A stretch of DNA of 64,000 nucleotides from Letharia columbiana (Eukaryota > Ascomycota > Lecanoromycetes > Lecanorales > Parmeliaceae). Below are positions 47,047-58,207 of the stretch, piece after piece (within the stretch, counting starts at the first letter, position 1; each line of letters starts with the position of its first letter). Under the pieces are notes generated by a model. That model was given only the letters and a program-made list of their open reading frames with translations, had not been told where the DNA came from and made no database searches. A program made the translations under genes and the position numbers. The stretch lies in assembly GCF_014066305.1 (NCBI RefSeq), contig NW_023501047.1, positions 558,001 through 622,000 of the forward strand. Direction: 5' to 3'.

Positions 47047-48208
47047 TTACAAGGCCTGATTGAAATTGAACTTCTCGCCCACAAGATTCTCCCCTAGAGC
47101 CCACAGCCTCGCAGTGGCTTCCTTGTCTACTGCATGTTCGGCAGCGGTAGCAATCTGACAGTCATTGCGCCTGACCGATCTACAAGACATGAGTATGAAT
47201 TTTCGCAAGGGTGGCTGAAACGCTACCTTTCGGATTGGGATCAAATGCAACGAATAAGAAAGTCGCCGCGCCCTGGTTTGGAGTCTTGTAGAACATGTGC
47301 GGATTTCTGAACCCTATGGGCATGTCACGCTGGAGCTCTGTTTCAACCACTGCGGAGCTGGTTAGCAATCAAGGCGCCTCGAGGTCTAAGTCCTGTGCGG
47401 TTACCTTCAGGGGCTGAAGTGAAGGGATATATGCCCTTGTCCTTCAACATTTCTGCAAGCTCCGTTGTGAATAACATATTGACCGTGTTCGAGTGACAAT
47501 ATGCAATCATAGGATGGTACCCTCCCTGTGTATCAAGTTCGGGCATATCCATTTGGGATGCTATGGCTGTGTTTGGTTGCTCTTCATAAGGGATCGGTAC
47601 TCCCTTAAAGATATGATCGCTAAACCGCAAGTGGGTGAGGACATGTGCAGCGCTCGTAATATTGACAGTCCGTGCACCACTTTGAGGGCTCTGAATGCCA
47701 GAGATCAGAAGCTTGTTTATGATCACGTTTGTGAAGAACAAACGTAATTTGTTGCAAACTGTATGTCTTCCCCATCTTTCGACAAAGTCCTCTCTGATAC
47801 GGCCATGACTCCGGCATTGTTTATTAGTACATCGACTGCTTTCGTTATATTTTCCAGCTCTGTGGCGGCTTGTCGTACACTCTTTTGTGAAGATAGGTCG
47901 AGGGAAAGGACTCGTTTCTTCACTGAGAGGAAGTCTACCCCTAGCTGCTTTGATACTGCCTCGGCTTTGCTGGTGGACCGGGCGATCAGAACCAGCAGTG
48001 ATGGGCCCTTGGATGCTATAGCTCGAGCCATAGCTTCGCCAAGGCCATTTGGACTGACTCCGGTAATGATCACTGCACGCAGTTACTCTCCTAAATTGCG
48101 AGGAGTAAAGGGCATAGTGAGACCTGATTTGCCTCAGGTGTTCTCAGCGAAAGCGTCAACAACCTGCTCAGACGTGGTCTCCTTGCCAAATTCTGAATGG
48201 GAAGCCAT
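47047..48208 (-). pseudogene. Broken short-chain dehydrogenase/reductase (SDR)
   Basis: Clear SDR remnants: start MASHSEFGKETTSEQVV, the NAD(P)-binding VIITGVSPNGLGEAMARAI, the NNAGV motif (VDVLINNAGVMAV), TVNITSAAHVLTHL, and a C-terminal block (DKEATARLWALGENLVGEKF). It is disabled at several points. A TGA at 48136-48134 interrupts the first exon; reading past it, a normal intron joins GKS to VIITG in frame. At about 47740 the FATNY stretch shifts frame directly into LFFTNVIINKLL with bases missing and no room for an intron. The catalytic YxxxK reads YCHSN, losing the lysine. The last exon junction near 47230 also does not keep frame. Original substrate unknown. A very recent lesion or sequencing errors could explain one defect but hardly all four. 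Confidence 0.82.
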
Positions 48209-48977
48209 AGATGGTGAAGATCGTGAATATATTGGACATTTTTGTGGGGAAGTCCGAGGTGGTGTCAAGGATGCTACAGAAAGTACAGAAGGCTTGGGTT
48301 TTCGCCTTTGGAATTTCGATCTGAACCAATGCACGTTAAGGCAAGCAAAATATCGCAGCTTGAACCCGAAGCGTCATGGCCTGGAGTGATTAAATATGCT
48401 CTAATCCAAGAAGCGGGAAAGGGGAAAGGAAGGGAGAATGCTCCAGCCTCCAATCGAACCTATCTTGGTTCGGCGTTAGTATTTGTCCGAGTCCACCGTC
48501 CCAGTTGCTATATGACACTGACGTGGATATAGAGAGATTCGCCCATATCATGAACTGCCTGTAGACGCGATGCACGAAGGAATCCCATACTCCAATAAAG
48601 CTGGGGCCTGTCGCCTCTGCCTCATTGCCAAGTTCTGTACTAACCTCCTCCGATACATTTCACCTCTCAACCAGTCCAGGGAACCAAAGTCATCTTCCAG
48701 CACTAAAGTCTCGCATCAGAATGAGCTCTTTGTATTTGGCACCTCATCATCATAGCGGGCTACCACATGGGACAATCGCGGCGCTGTCCGTGTTGGTATC
48801 CAGCTTGTCTGGCGACCCCTTCGCAGGTGGAATCGTATTTGTATGCCTTCAGAGGCAGTATCGTACGGGCAGAGGTGATTATTATGCCACATCTCAGCCA
48901 TGAAACCAACCGGGACGATCCCTGAGACCCCTGAACCATGGCAGATGGTCGAAGATCGCACGTTGTAGTAACTGGCA
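48209..48977. other. Gene-free spacer between SDR pseudogene and COX11
   Basis: About 0.77 kb holding the former SDR promoter and the COX11 3' flank. Only short unsupported frames. Confidence 0.5.
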
Positions 48978-49934
48978 TCATCCCATTGTCATCGGCATTG
49001 GGGTTAGATTCCCGTTCTTATCGTATCGTGCCTCTGCAAAAACGGGTCAGCTCAAGTCGTCTATCCATGAAAAACTGAATTCATATGGTAGACGTACTGA
49101 AAAATGTATAAGACAAAGTGATCGTATCTATTTTCGTCATCGTAGGATCGTTGACGAAGTCCGGATCGATGAAAAAGAAAACCGGCATATCGACAGTCTC
49201 CCCAGCGTTGAGCCTTTGCTCTTCGAAGCAAAAGCATTGAATCTTGCTGAAATATGGCGCCACTTGTGCTGGAGTTACACTATAGGTAGCAACCCCAATA
49301 ATGTCCTCAGTACTCTTGTTCGTCGCGGTATAAAACGCGAGCGCTGTCTCCCCAGGCAGGACTCGGACCTCTCGCTGTTGCGGAGTGAACTTCCAAGGCA
49401 TTATGTCCGATACTGATCCATTAAAAGTTATGCGTAGACGACGGGAGTCGGTCACGGGCGTAAGTCGAGTGGCTGGGTCTTCGGCATTTGAATGAATGGA
49501 AGCCTTGATAGGTTGGCCACCCCAACCAGTCTGTTGGCAGATCTAGCCCTACGTGTCAGTGAGCCCTCATGTAGACAAAATCCAGACGGAACGTACCATT
49601 TTGTACATGGGTACCGAGCCATATGACAGTGCCACCGTCCCAAGAATGACGCTCAGAGTGTAGTAGCTTTGAAACTTAGCTGCTGGCGTTGACAACTTTC
49701 GAGAAAGACGTACAGAGTGGAACTGTTCTTGTGGGAGAACGGGGCTCGTAATTGTTCCATAGTGGGAGCAAGATGCTGCCTGGTCTTTCGCGTGCTCGAT
49801 ATTTGCCTCCTCTGTGCAGAAGCCGCGTGGGGTCTAAATATCGCAGGGCGAAGACATTGTGAGCATGGAAGGTTCACCGTTGTAGCTCGCTTTTCACATA
49901 AGTGAAACTTGGAGAGGCATAGCTTAGTAGTCAT
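48978..49934 (-). CDS. COX11: Cytochrome c oxidase assembly protein COX11
   Basis: Four exons. The N-terminus is a mitochondrial targeting region (MTTKLCLSKFHLCEKRATTV...). An intron near 49711-49666 joins NSSTL to YYTLSVILGTVALSYGSVPM, the single transmembrane anchor and the YKM motif. Another near 49597-49540 precedes ICQQTGWGGQPIKAS. The intermembrane-space domain has RITFNGSVSDIMPWKF, LAFYTATN and the copper-binding CFCFEEQ with both cysteines. The final exon gives FFKARYDKNGNL and ends PMTMG. COX11 delivers copper to the CuB site of Cox1. All functional residues are intact. It is divergent from the RFC5-type gene, about 180 bases away. Confidence 0.96.
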
Positions 49935-50111
49935 GTTGCAAGACCGATCACGTCCTAGAAGGATCAGAGAATCGATATTGAATATGCATATTTAGGAACC
50001 ACTTTAACCATAAACGCGCTAGACGCGTGAGGCGCGTCAGCTTCAAGAATTGTCTATCCACTCTTCCTAAAAACAATTGCACCAGTACAATAAGTTTCTG
50101 TGCTACAAAAC

Positions 50112-51422
50112 ATGGCATTACTGGTAGACAAATACCGCCCACGCTCTCTGGAGGCATTGACATACCACGAAGACCTCTCCGAGCGGCTCAAAAGTCTCGT
50201 AAGGATCCCCATTTCGCTTTGTAGAACGTTACTGATGTCTGATGCTAGGCAAAAAGCGGAGATTTTCCCCATCTTCTTGTCTACGGGCCGTCAGGCGCGG
50301 GAAAAAAGACCAGGATTGTTGCAACGTTACGTGAGCTTTATGGGCCTGGTGTGGAAAAGATCAAAATCGACTCTCGTGTATTCCAAACCACCTCAAACCG
50401 CAAGCTCGAATTCAATATCGTGGCTTCTGTGTACCACCTTGAGATAACGCCTTCAGACGTCGGCAATTTCGACAGGGTAGTCATCCAAGATCTTCTCAAG
50501 GAAGTGGCACAAACCCAACAAGTCGACCAGTCTGCTAGACAACGCTTCAAGGTCGTTGTCATCAATGAAGCGGACCACCTTACCCGAGACGCACAGGCAG
50601 CGTTGAGAAGGACTATGGAGAAATACAGCCCCAACATGAGGCTGATATTGTTGGCAAACAGTACAGCAAATATCATTGCGCCAATTCGATCGCGAACGCT
50701 GTTGGTGAGGGTAGCGGCGCCGACGGAGAGCGATATTTGCAAAGTTCTGGAGAAAGTTGGAGCGCAGGAAGGATGGGCCGAGGCGGAAGGCTTGAACAGG
50801 AGGATTGCAAAGGACAGTGCGAGAAACCTGAGGAGGGCATTGCTGATGTTTGAGGCTGTCCACGCACAGAAGTGGGGAGCAGTGCTACTGTATCTCATTC
50901 GGAATGCTAACGGCACATCACAGCGAGAAAGTCACGGATAAGACGCCTGTCCCGCCGCCGGATTGGGAGGCTCTCGTCGCTCAGATTGCCGATGAGATAA
51001 TGGCAGAACATACGCCTGCGAGGCTTCTGCAAGTCCGTGCGAAGTTTTACGATTTGCTCAGTCATTGTATACCACCTACAACGGTATTGAAGGTATATTG
51101 CCTACAGCTACATTCAATGGACCTAGATATGCTAATCCGGTACAGACATTGACCTTCAAACTCATACCAAAGATTGACGACGCACTGAAAGCAGACGTGA
51201 TCAAGTGGTCGGCTTTCTATGAGCATCGCATTCGAATGGGCAGCGTAAGTGACATCCCGGTCATGGATGTGAAGTACTGATGAAGGACTCTAGAAACACA
51301 TCTTCCATCTCGAGGCTTTTGTTGCAAAATTCATGAGAATACTAGAAAGGCATGTGCCGCAAAGCGCAATTCGATATCTCAGCTAATTCGATTGTAGCTA
51401 CTTAATGGGGATGGATTTCTAG
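50112..51422 (+). CDS. RFC5: Replication factor C subunit, yeast RFC5 / human RFC3 type
   Basis: Clamp-loader subunit. Exon 1 gives MALLVDKYRPRSLEALTYHE; an intron 50200-50249 follows; next comes GDFPHLLVYGPSGAGKKTRI, whose GKKT P-loop is specific to the RFC5/RFC3 orthologue. Then VVVINEADHLTRDAQAALRR, YSPNMRLILLANSTANIIAP and IRSRTL at the SRC-box position. The C-terminal collar domain runs through LRRALLMFEAVHAQ, EIMAEHTPARLLQVRAKFYD, ALKADVIKWSAFYEHRI and FHLEAFVAKFMRIL. The last intron, 51350-51397, has a GC donor (AG/GCATGT) and joins RILE to SYLMGMDF, the conserved terminus; without splicing the end would be unlike the family. RFC loads PCNA in replication and repair. Confidence 0.94.
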
Positions 51423-51652
51423 GAGAATTCCCAACAACGAGTGGAGTGAAGCAGCGTTACTTGCATATTCTTGTCTGCAGTGTTCTAGAACGGCTAGCTC
51501 AGGGCAATTCACTCCACAGTGCGTCATTTTAAGCTTCCGAGATTGAAAGCTCGATACGAGTAATCAACAGAACAAACTCATAAGATCTTTCTTACAGTTT
51601 CCCTCCGTCTACAATCCCTCTGTAATACATTCAAGATCACCAAACCACAACC

Positions 51653-52250
51653 ATGTCTTCAGATCTTATGGATACCGAAGCAGGCGGTGAAGGCTCGCAG
51701 TACGCAGTTCCCAATGTTGACGTTTAGCAGCAGCTGACCATTCAATCAGATACGAGTCAATCCAGACAGTCACAGAACCCCACTCTAAGCAAGGCGGACA
51801 AATGGGTGGTCAGTTCAATCTCAACCTTGGTAGCAACTAGTCAATACTCAAAAGACAACTTTAGAAGAGGAAACTCAGCCAGATGCCGTGACTTCTCAAC
51901 AAGAACAGCAGAAGGCTGAGAGAGGAGCGAAAACAGCAGAGAACGTGAGGTATGGACAGACAATCTCAGAAGGGGGTATGGGAGGCAAGACTACAGAAGC
52001 TGGAGGAAGTGCGAACCAAGGTAGGAGTGGACTACACGTAATATGCTATGATGCTAGGAAAACTGCTGAAGCGTGTCTGCAGACGGATTTGGACCATTGG
52101 GCGCACAGGGAGGAACAGAAGATGCTGAAGAGTCCAGGCGGGACCAGGGCTACGGGCCAGGATCTGGCATTGGAGCATAGGGTCTTTCGTGATCTCGAAG
52201 AACCTGAGGTAGTAATGGGCATCTTACTTGTGCTGGCTCTAGGCAGCAGT
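51653..52250 (+). CDS. Small hydrophilic protein gene, function unknown (3' end unresolved)
   Basis: Start MSSDLMDTEAGGEGSQ at 51653. A well-formed intron (51700-51749, branch gctgacc) leads to YESIQTVTEPHSKQGG, and a second intron near 51806-51864 to EEETQPDAVTSQQEQQKAER and GQTISEGGMGGKTTEAG. The frame then continues through a charged stretch (TDLDHWAHREEQKMLKS) to about 52250, overlapping or abutting the convergent MRPL16 stop. The protein is Gly/Glu/Gln-rich and probably disordered. I recognise no domain. The exon-intron signals make coding likely; the true end and any third intron (a possible one at 52020-52056) are uncertain. It sits between two RFC genes and an MRPL16 gene. Confidence 0.5.
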
Positions 52251-53088
52251 TGGAGTTGCAGCGGGCAAACTCCCTGGCGTTGAAGCTGAGATTCTCCCTG
52301 CCTTTATGTCCGCTGGTAATCTCCTCCAGGGTCTCTTCATCTCGTCCAGCGTGACCCCAGCTTCCACTTTCGTAAGGCCCATGACAGGTGGATCCCCCTT
52401 CTTCACGAATTCATACAGTCCTGGCCCCATTATTAGCATAAAGATCTTCAATTGCAAATGGCAAAGAAGAGACTTATGATCATACCGGGCAACTTATTCC
52501 CTGCTAACCTCATTGCATCTCTGACCACCTGCTCATGGAGCTCTCCACTGATCTCGAACACGATCTGTGATACTGCGACCCTTGCAGCCCAGTAGTCAAA
52601 ACTGCCTTTTCCCTTGCCCATCCTGCTCTCATTTCCACTACTATATACTCCGGTATTCGCGGCTACTCTGGTATATAAACGATATCTCTCCCCTCGTAAT
52701 CTTTTCTTAATGGCTTCTGCACCAATAGCCAATTGTTGAGATGATATTCTTCGGTCATGATCTCGCATGCGCAAGCCGTAGTCGCCCCATACCACTGTTG
52801 TGCCTCGGGTTGAGCCGCCAGTGGGGACCCGGCAGCGCCCCTTTCGGTTTTTCTGAGTATGGCCACGTTTCGGAATCAGCCAACTCTGGGCATGTGAAGT
52901 AGCTGAGAAGGTGCGAATGGCCGAAGGAGTAATCGAGCAAGATGTGGAGAAACCTGCGAGATATGAGTATCAGAAGTGGGAGGCGGAAGTGGATGCAAAA
53001 ATCAAATCTTACGGAAAGGAAACCGAGCTGATGAAGGAACTGTTCGCAGCGAGCAAGGCGACAGTACAGGCAGTGATCGAGGCTTCAT
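52239..53088 (-). CDS. MRPL16: Mitochondrial large-subunit ribosomal protein uL16m
   Basis: Three exons. A presequence (MKPRSLPVLSPCSLRTVPSS) at 53088 is joined by an intron near 53013-52961 to FSTSCSITPSAIRTFSAT and SWLIPKRGHTQKNRKGRCRV. The uL16 core follows: PTGGSTRGTTVVWGDYGLRM, YRLYTRVAANTGVYSSGNES, RMGKGKGSFDYWAARVAVSQ and HEQVVRDAMRLAGNKLPG. A last intron near 52491-52424 leads to LYEFVKKGDPPVMGLTKV and an Ala/Pro/Arg-rich end. uL16 lies near the peptidyl-transferase centre of the mitochondrial ribosome; the loop with the RMGKGKGS motif is intact. Length about 226 residues, normal for fungi. It lies between the RFC5-type and RFC1 genes on the opposite strand. Confidence 0.95.
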
Positions 53089-53288
53089 TGTGAATATCAA
53101 TCGTTTGATTGGGGAGAGAGCGAACTTTCTCTCGACAAGGCAGCAAATTAGCGTGTGCACAAAGCTCCGCAATTCTTGGCGCTGATCTATGATAAACGCG
53201 AAGCGCGTCTCCAATACTGCACAATTCAGGCGTCATCACCTTGATGACCGTCTACCTTTTTCTCTGATCTATTAAGTAGCCAGACAAT

Positions 53289-56200
53289 ATGCCCCCAGAT
53301 ATCAGAAGCTTCTTTGGTAGCAAGGGAGGCCAAGGTACTGCTTCCAGTCAAGAACAATCAGCATCCAAAGAAGCAGCTGTAAGTAAAGACACCCTTGCCA
53401 GAACTCCACACTTCTGTTCACTCCGGCAAGGGTTGTTACACGGTAGCTACGATTGATTGTTTTCTCATCTCGTTACTTAGTCCTCTGCCTTCCGGCCCTC
53501 TTTGTGCTCTTTCTCGCTTGAATAAGCCGTGGAGTGCATGCTAACCTGGCTTTCGCTCGCCCATAGATGAAGGACAAGAAACCGAAAAGAAGAGGTACGC
53601 TTCACAAGACTGCCAATGGCCCTGCTGTGGAAGCTCAAGTCAGCTAGGAAAACGAAAGGTCCTCAGTGACAGCGATGATGATGTCCAGGTCCAGCCGGCC
53701 AAGAAATCAACACCCAAGAAGGTCCCCCCGCAGAAACAAGTGTGAGCTTGCAACACAAGCTTCATGGAAGTTTCAATTGCTAACGAACACTCTAGCCAGA
53801 GGATATCTCCCGTCGGAGAAGTCACCACAACGTCAGATTACTTCGCTTCTAGCGGCAAATCCAAGCCGACTCGCTCTACGCCAGCGAATTCGAAGGCCCA
53901 TTCCGAGAAGAAGGTCCCCCAGGATGTGAAAGCGCCGTCCACAAAGTCTACGCCAAAAGCCAAAGCTACACCAGAACCCGCATCAGGCACAAATGGCAAG
54001 ACGCCATCTCGAAAGAAGAGTAAGCCAGACTACGTGGAGGTACATGAGGACGAGGAAAGTGATTTCGATCCCAAGATCATCAAGGATGATGCCGACTCCG
54101 GAGAGGACATCTTTGTAGCAGACTACAAGACTGGAAGAAAAGACGCAGAAGATGCCTACGAAAGCGAAGACGACGAGGATCAAGTCGTTCAATTATCCCG
54201 GAGAACTCAAAAAGGAGGCAATGGAGCGTCATCCAAAAGGCATGCTAGTGCTAGCGAGGAGGACAGTGACATCCAAATGAAGGATATTCCAGAATACAGA
54301 GATTCCAAAAGCAGCACTAAGGCTTCGAGAGGGCGAAAACGAAAGTCTGTTGAATTGGAAGATGATGAGGAGGAAGACTTCGCGCAAGTCTCGAAGAAGG
54401 CAAAGGGCTCAAGAGCGAAGTCTCCAGCCAAGAAGGCTAAACCAAAAAAGAGCCGCAAGAAGGAAGAAGAGCCTGAAGTAAGAACAGCCGTTGATGATAT
54501 TCTCGACAGTATCAAAACAGTCAGAGCGCCGACGCCGCCGCCTCGCGAAGAGGGGAAGAAGTTCAACTTTGCCGCTTTCAATGCAAACCGAACCGAGGCA
54601 CCACTCTCTGGAGCGTCTGTCGAGCTCCCTGTTGGCCGCGAAAATTGTTTGGCTGGACTGACCTTCGTTTTCACGGGCGTACTCAACTCGTTAGAACGCA
54701 ACCAGGGTCAGGACCTCGTGAAGCGCCACGGAGGGAAGGTCACCAGTGCCCCAAGTAAGAAAACAAGCTTTGTCGTGCTGGGTGCGGATGCAGGGCCCAA
54801 AAAGCTTGAGACCATTCAACACTTTGACCTCAAAACCATCAATGAGGAAGGATTATTTGAGCTGATCCGTAAGTTACCCGCTCACGGCGGTGATGGAAAG
54901 GCTGGGCAGCAGTATGAGGCAAAGAAAAAGCAAGAGGAGGCCAAAGTTGAGAAAGCTGCCGCAGATATGGTTAAGCAGGAGCGTGCAGAGGCCAAGAAAG
55001 CTGCAAGCATTACTGCTAGTCCTCAACCTGCTTTAAAAGGCGACATCGACGGCTCCACAATTTCTGATAGTCGCTTGTGGACTGTCAAGTACGCGCCCAC
55101 AGCTATAAGCATGATCTGTGGCAACAAGGGTCAAGTCGAAAAATTGGAGGCTTGGTTGAGGGCATGGCCTATCAACGTGAAGAGCAAATTCAAGAAGCCA
55201 GGCAAGGAAGGGTGGGGTACGTTCCGTGCCATGATCCTCCATGGGCCCCCTGGAATAGGCAAGACTACAGCTGCTCATCTCGCCGCAAAACTTGAGGGAT
55301 ACGACATCCGCGAAAGCAACGCTAGCGACACTAGGAGCAAAAAGCTGGTCGAGACCGGACTGAAAGGTGTACTTGACACAACATCCTTACTTGGCTATTT
55401 TGCGGGAGACGGAAAGAAGGTGGATGCAGAAAAAAAAAGACTCGTTCTGATCATGGATGAAGTCGATGGCATGTCCGCTGGTGATCGAGGTGGCGTTGGA
55501 GCTCTGGCAGCGGTTTGCAGAAAGACCAACATCCCCATCATCTTGATTTGCAATGATCGAAGATTACCCAAGATGAAACCATTCGATCACGTGGCCTTCG
55601 ACCTGCCTTTCCGGAGACCAACCGTTGATCAGATTCGTCAGAGGATCATGACGATCTGCTTTCGAGAGAAACTGAAGGTTCCTCCGAATGTTATCAACTC
55701 ATTAATTGAAGGAAGCCACGCCGATATCCGCCAAGTCATCAACATGCTGTCGACGGCCAAGCTGGACCAAGATGCAATGGACTTTGACTCTGGCAAAGAA
55801 ATGTCCAAGTCATGGGAGAAGCACGTCATCCTCAAGCCTTGGGATATTGTTAGCAAGATTCTCGGAGGAGGTCTCTTCGCTCCGAATAGCACAACGACAC
55901 TGAACGAAAAGATAGAGCTCTATTTCAATGACCACGAATTCAGCTCCCTGATGTTGCAGGAAAACTATCTCGGAACCAATCCAATGTTGTCGAACACATA
56001 CAGTGGTAGGGAAAAGAATCTCAAGATGCTCGAGCTCACGGACAGCGCGGCGGAGAGTATCAGCGATGGGGACCTTGTCGACCGTATGATCCACGGATCT
56101 CAGCAGCAATGGGCTCTCATGCCAACTCATGCTGTATTCAGTTTTGTGCGGCCTGCTAGTTTCGTCGCTGGTAGTCAAGCTGGAAGCCAAACTAGATTCA

Positions 56201-56942
56201 CCTCCTGGCTAGGTAATAACAGCAAGCTAGGTACGAGAATTGGCATTCGCTGTCACGCTCCACGTCATGCTAACAACGTTCGTCAGGCAAGCTTATGCGT
56301 TTCGTCAAAGAGATACAAGGTCACATGCGCCTTCGAGCTTCTGGTGACCGGCACGAGATCCGCCAGCAGTACCTTCCCCTGCTATGGTACCGGCTTGTGA
56401 AGGAGCTTCAGTTACAAGGCAAGGATGCATTGGGGAGCATCATCGATCTTATGGACAGCTACTACCTTACGAAAGACGACTGGGATGCAATACTGGAGCT
56501 TGGTATTGGTCCGATGGACATGGAACAGATCAAGATCGATACACAGGTCAAAGCCTCGTTCACGAGGACATACAATCAGGTGTCACATCCTCTTCCCTAC
56601 ATGAAGGCAAGCTCAATCGTTGCCCCAAAGAAGAAGAGCAAGGAGAGGCCAGACATTGAAGAGGCTCTGGATGAGTCGGATTCGGGGGTGAGCTCTGGCG
56701 GCGAGGAGGCAATTCTCGATGATGATGAACCCCTGGATCTGAAGAAGGACAAGTACGTTGCAGCTCCGAAGAAAAAGAAGCAAGCAGCGGCCAAAGGAAA
56801 GAGGGGGGCTGCGAAGGGAAAAGGGAAAGGAAAGGCCAATGAGGAGAGTGACGAGGAGCTGGACGATGAGGATGATGGGAGCGAGGACGTCAAGCCTCGA
56901 AAGGGTGCCGGTACAAAGGGGAAGGCGAGGTGGAAGAAGTAG
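53289..56942 (+). CDS. RFC1: Replication factor C large subunit RFC1
   Basis: The first exon encodes a PIP-box-like start (MPPDIRSFFGSKGGQG) for PCNA binding. Introns near 53380-53567, 53592-53649 and 53741-53797 lead into an acidic/basic disordered region, then a BRCT domain (CLAGLTFVFTGVLNSLERNQ, VKRHGGKVTSAPSKKTSFVV). The AAA+ module has ILHGPPGIGKTTAAHLAA (Walker A), VLIMDEVDGMSAGDRGGVGA (Walker B) and ILICNDRRLPKMK (sensor 1). The C-terminal RFC1 domain includes WDIVSKILGGG and YLGTNPM. An intron near 56212-56284 joins SWLGN to LMRFVKEIQGHM; the ending is Lys-rich and nuclear. RFC1 is the largest clamp-loader subunit and opens PCNA at primer-template junctions. Length about 1,120 residues, typical. 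Confidence 0.96.
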
Positions 56943-57812
56943 GAATGCGGATGCTGTGCTGGAATTGCTGCACGGAGGTATGGGTGAAGCAGCTACTTCT
57001 GGCTCTATTGATGAGCTGAACTTTGTAATCTCTCGCTGCCCGCGCGTACATGTTTGCATATGCTAAGAGCATCCAATAGTAGCTGCAGGCGATGGCTATC
57101 CACGTCCCCCTTAGAGCCAAGGCGACATCTGAAGTGTTTGTTTTGTGGTAGCCTTGTTCTGTGCGTTGGAGCCTTGTTCAAGAGTCAGTCGATTGCGCAA
57201 GCCGTGGCGCTATTGCCGCTTGAGGCAATCCTTGATGACCTTCGCCCATGGTGGCCCTGAGTTGCAGGACGGATTTTTGGATTTGCTCTCACGACATGCG
57301 GCGCGGCATCAGCGATGGCGTTTGAAGAGCTCCATGAATCGCGGTGGGCCGAAAGTTCCCACGGAAAGGATTTTTCGAGTAGCTACTTATTGCTGCAGCA
57401 GTACAGACGGATCCTTTTCGCAATCAGACCCTTAGAGCGAGGCTGTGCCCTTCCCCCTCCCCCTCTACCGGGTCCTCCATTCTATTCGTTTGCAGAAGAT
57501 GTTCGCTGTTAATTACGAGTACATTAATCAGGAAGACAGAGTCACAAATGCTTCGATTTACCTCTGTCGTGAACCAACACCACTGTGCCTTTTTTGCAAA
57601 CATCTAGCATACGGGTGATGTTGAATAATAATCATGGATGACAGGGGAGCAGAGTTGAATTGCGAAGGCGCTAATGGAGGGGACGAGGGGTGGCTGGTGG
57701 TGGTGGAGAGGCCGACGAAGCTTTCAGAGTCTGAAACATGACGCTTTGATGCGAATGATTGCTTGCTAGGGTTTGAGACTGAACATTTGGGGGTCGCTCG
57801 GGGGGTGGTGCT

Positions 57813-57860
57813 TTAGGGTTCCTTAGGGTTCCTTAGGGTTCGAAGTCAGGGAAGTTAGGG
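57813..57860. repeat. Short TTAGGG-containing direct repeat
   Basis: TTAGGGTTCC occurs twice in tandem (57813-57832), followed by TTAGGGTTCG at 57833 and 57855. TTAGGG is the telomere repeat of most ascomycetes, but the 10-base period is not telomeric; it may instead be a binding site array for a TRF/Teb-like factor. Confidence 0.8.
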
Positions 57861-57953
57861 TTCGAAGGCTCGTAATAAATGGTCCACTCACAGTCATCCC
57901 TTTCCCTTTTCTCGCCTACTAAGTATCTTACCTACCTTAAGAGCAATAGACTA

Positions 57954-58207
57954 CTCAAGCCGGTTTTTAATATTGGGCCACTTATCCTTTCTAGGAAAAG
58001 CGATTCTTTTTGCATCCCAAACAACTTGTCAACGAACAATCATATGAAAACAAAAGTGATATGAAAGATACTCTGCTAGCTACCCTCTATATCTTTATAA
58101 TAGAAAATGTCTTCGAATTGATTCTTGTTATCGAGTTGTGAAGTGGGAGTTTATAGGCGACTTTACTTAATTAAGTTAGGTGGCCCAATATCAAAAACCG
58201 GCTTGAG
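57954..58207. mobile_element. MITE, 254 bp, with 28-bp terminal inverted repeats and TA target duplication
   Basis: Left end 57954-57981 (CTCAAGCCGGTTTTTAATAT...) is the reverse complement of 58180-58207 with one difference. TA flanks both ends (57952-57953 and 58208-58209). The interior is AT-rich and non-coding. It is unrelated in sequence to the MITE at 14642, so it is a second family. Confidence 0.9.

Noticed and set aside
50112..56942. An operon-like transcription unit for RFC5, the small gene and RFC1
   Set aside because: MRPL16 lies between them on the opposite strand and each gene has its own flanks; fungal nuclear genes are not normally polycistronic.
57813..57860. Telomere or chromosome end
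   Set aside because: Only four TTAGGG words at a 10-base period, with housekeeping genes on both sides.
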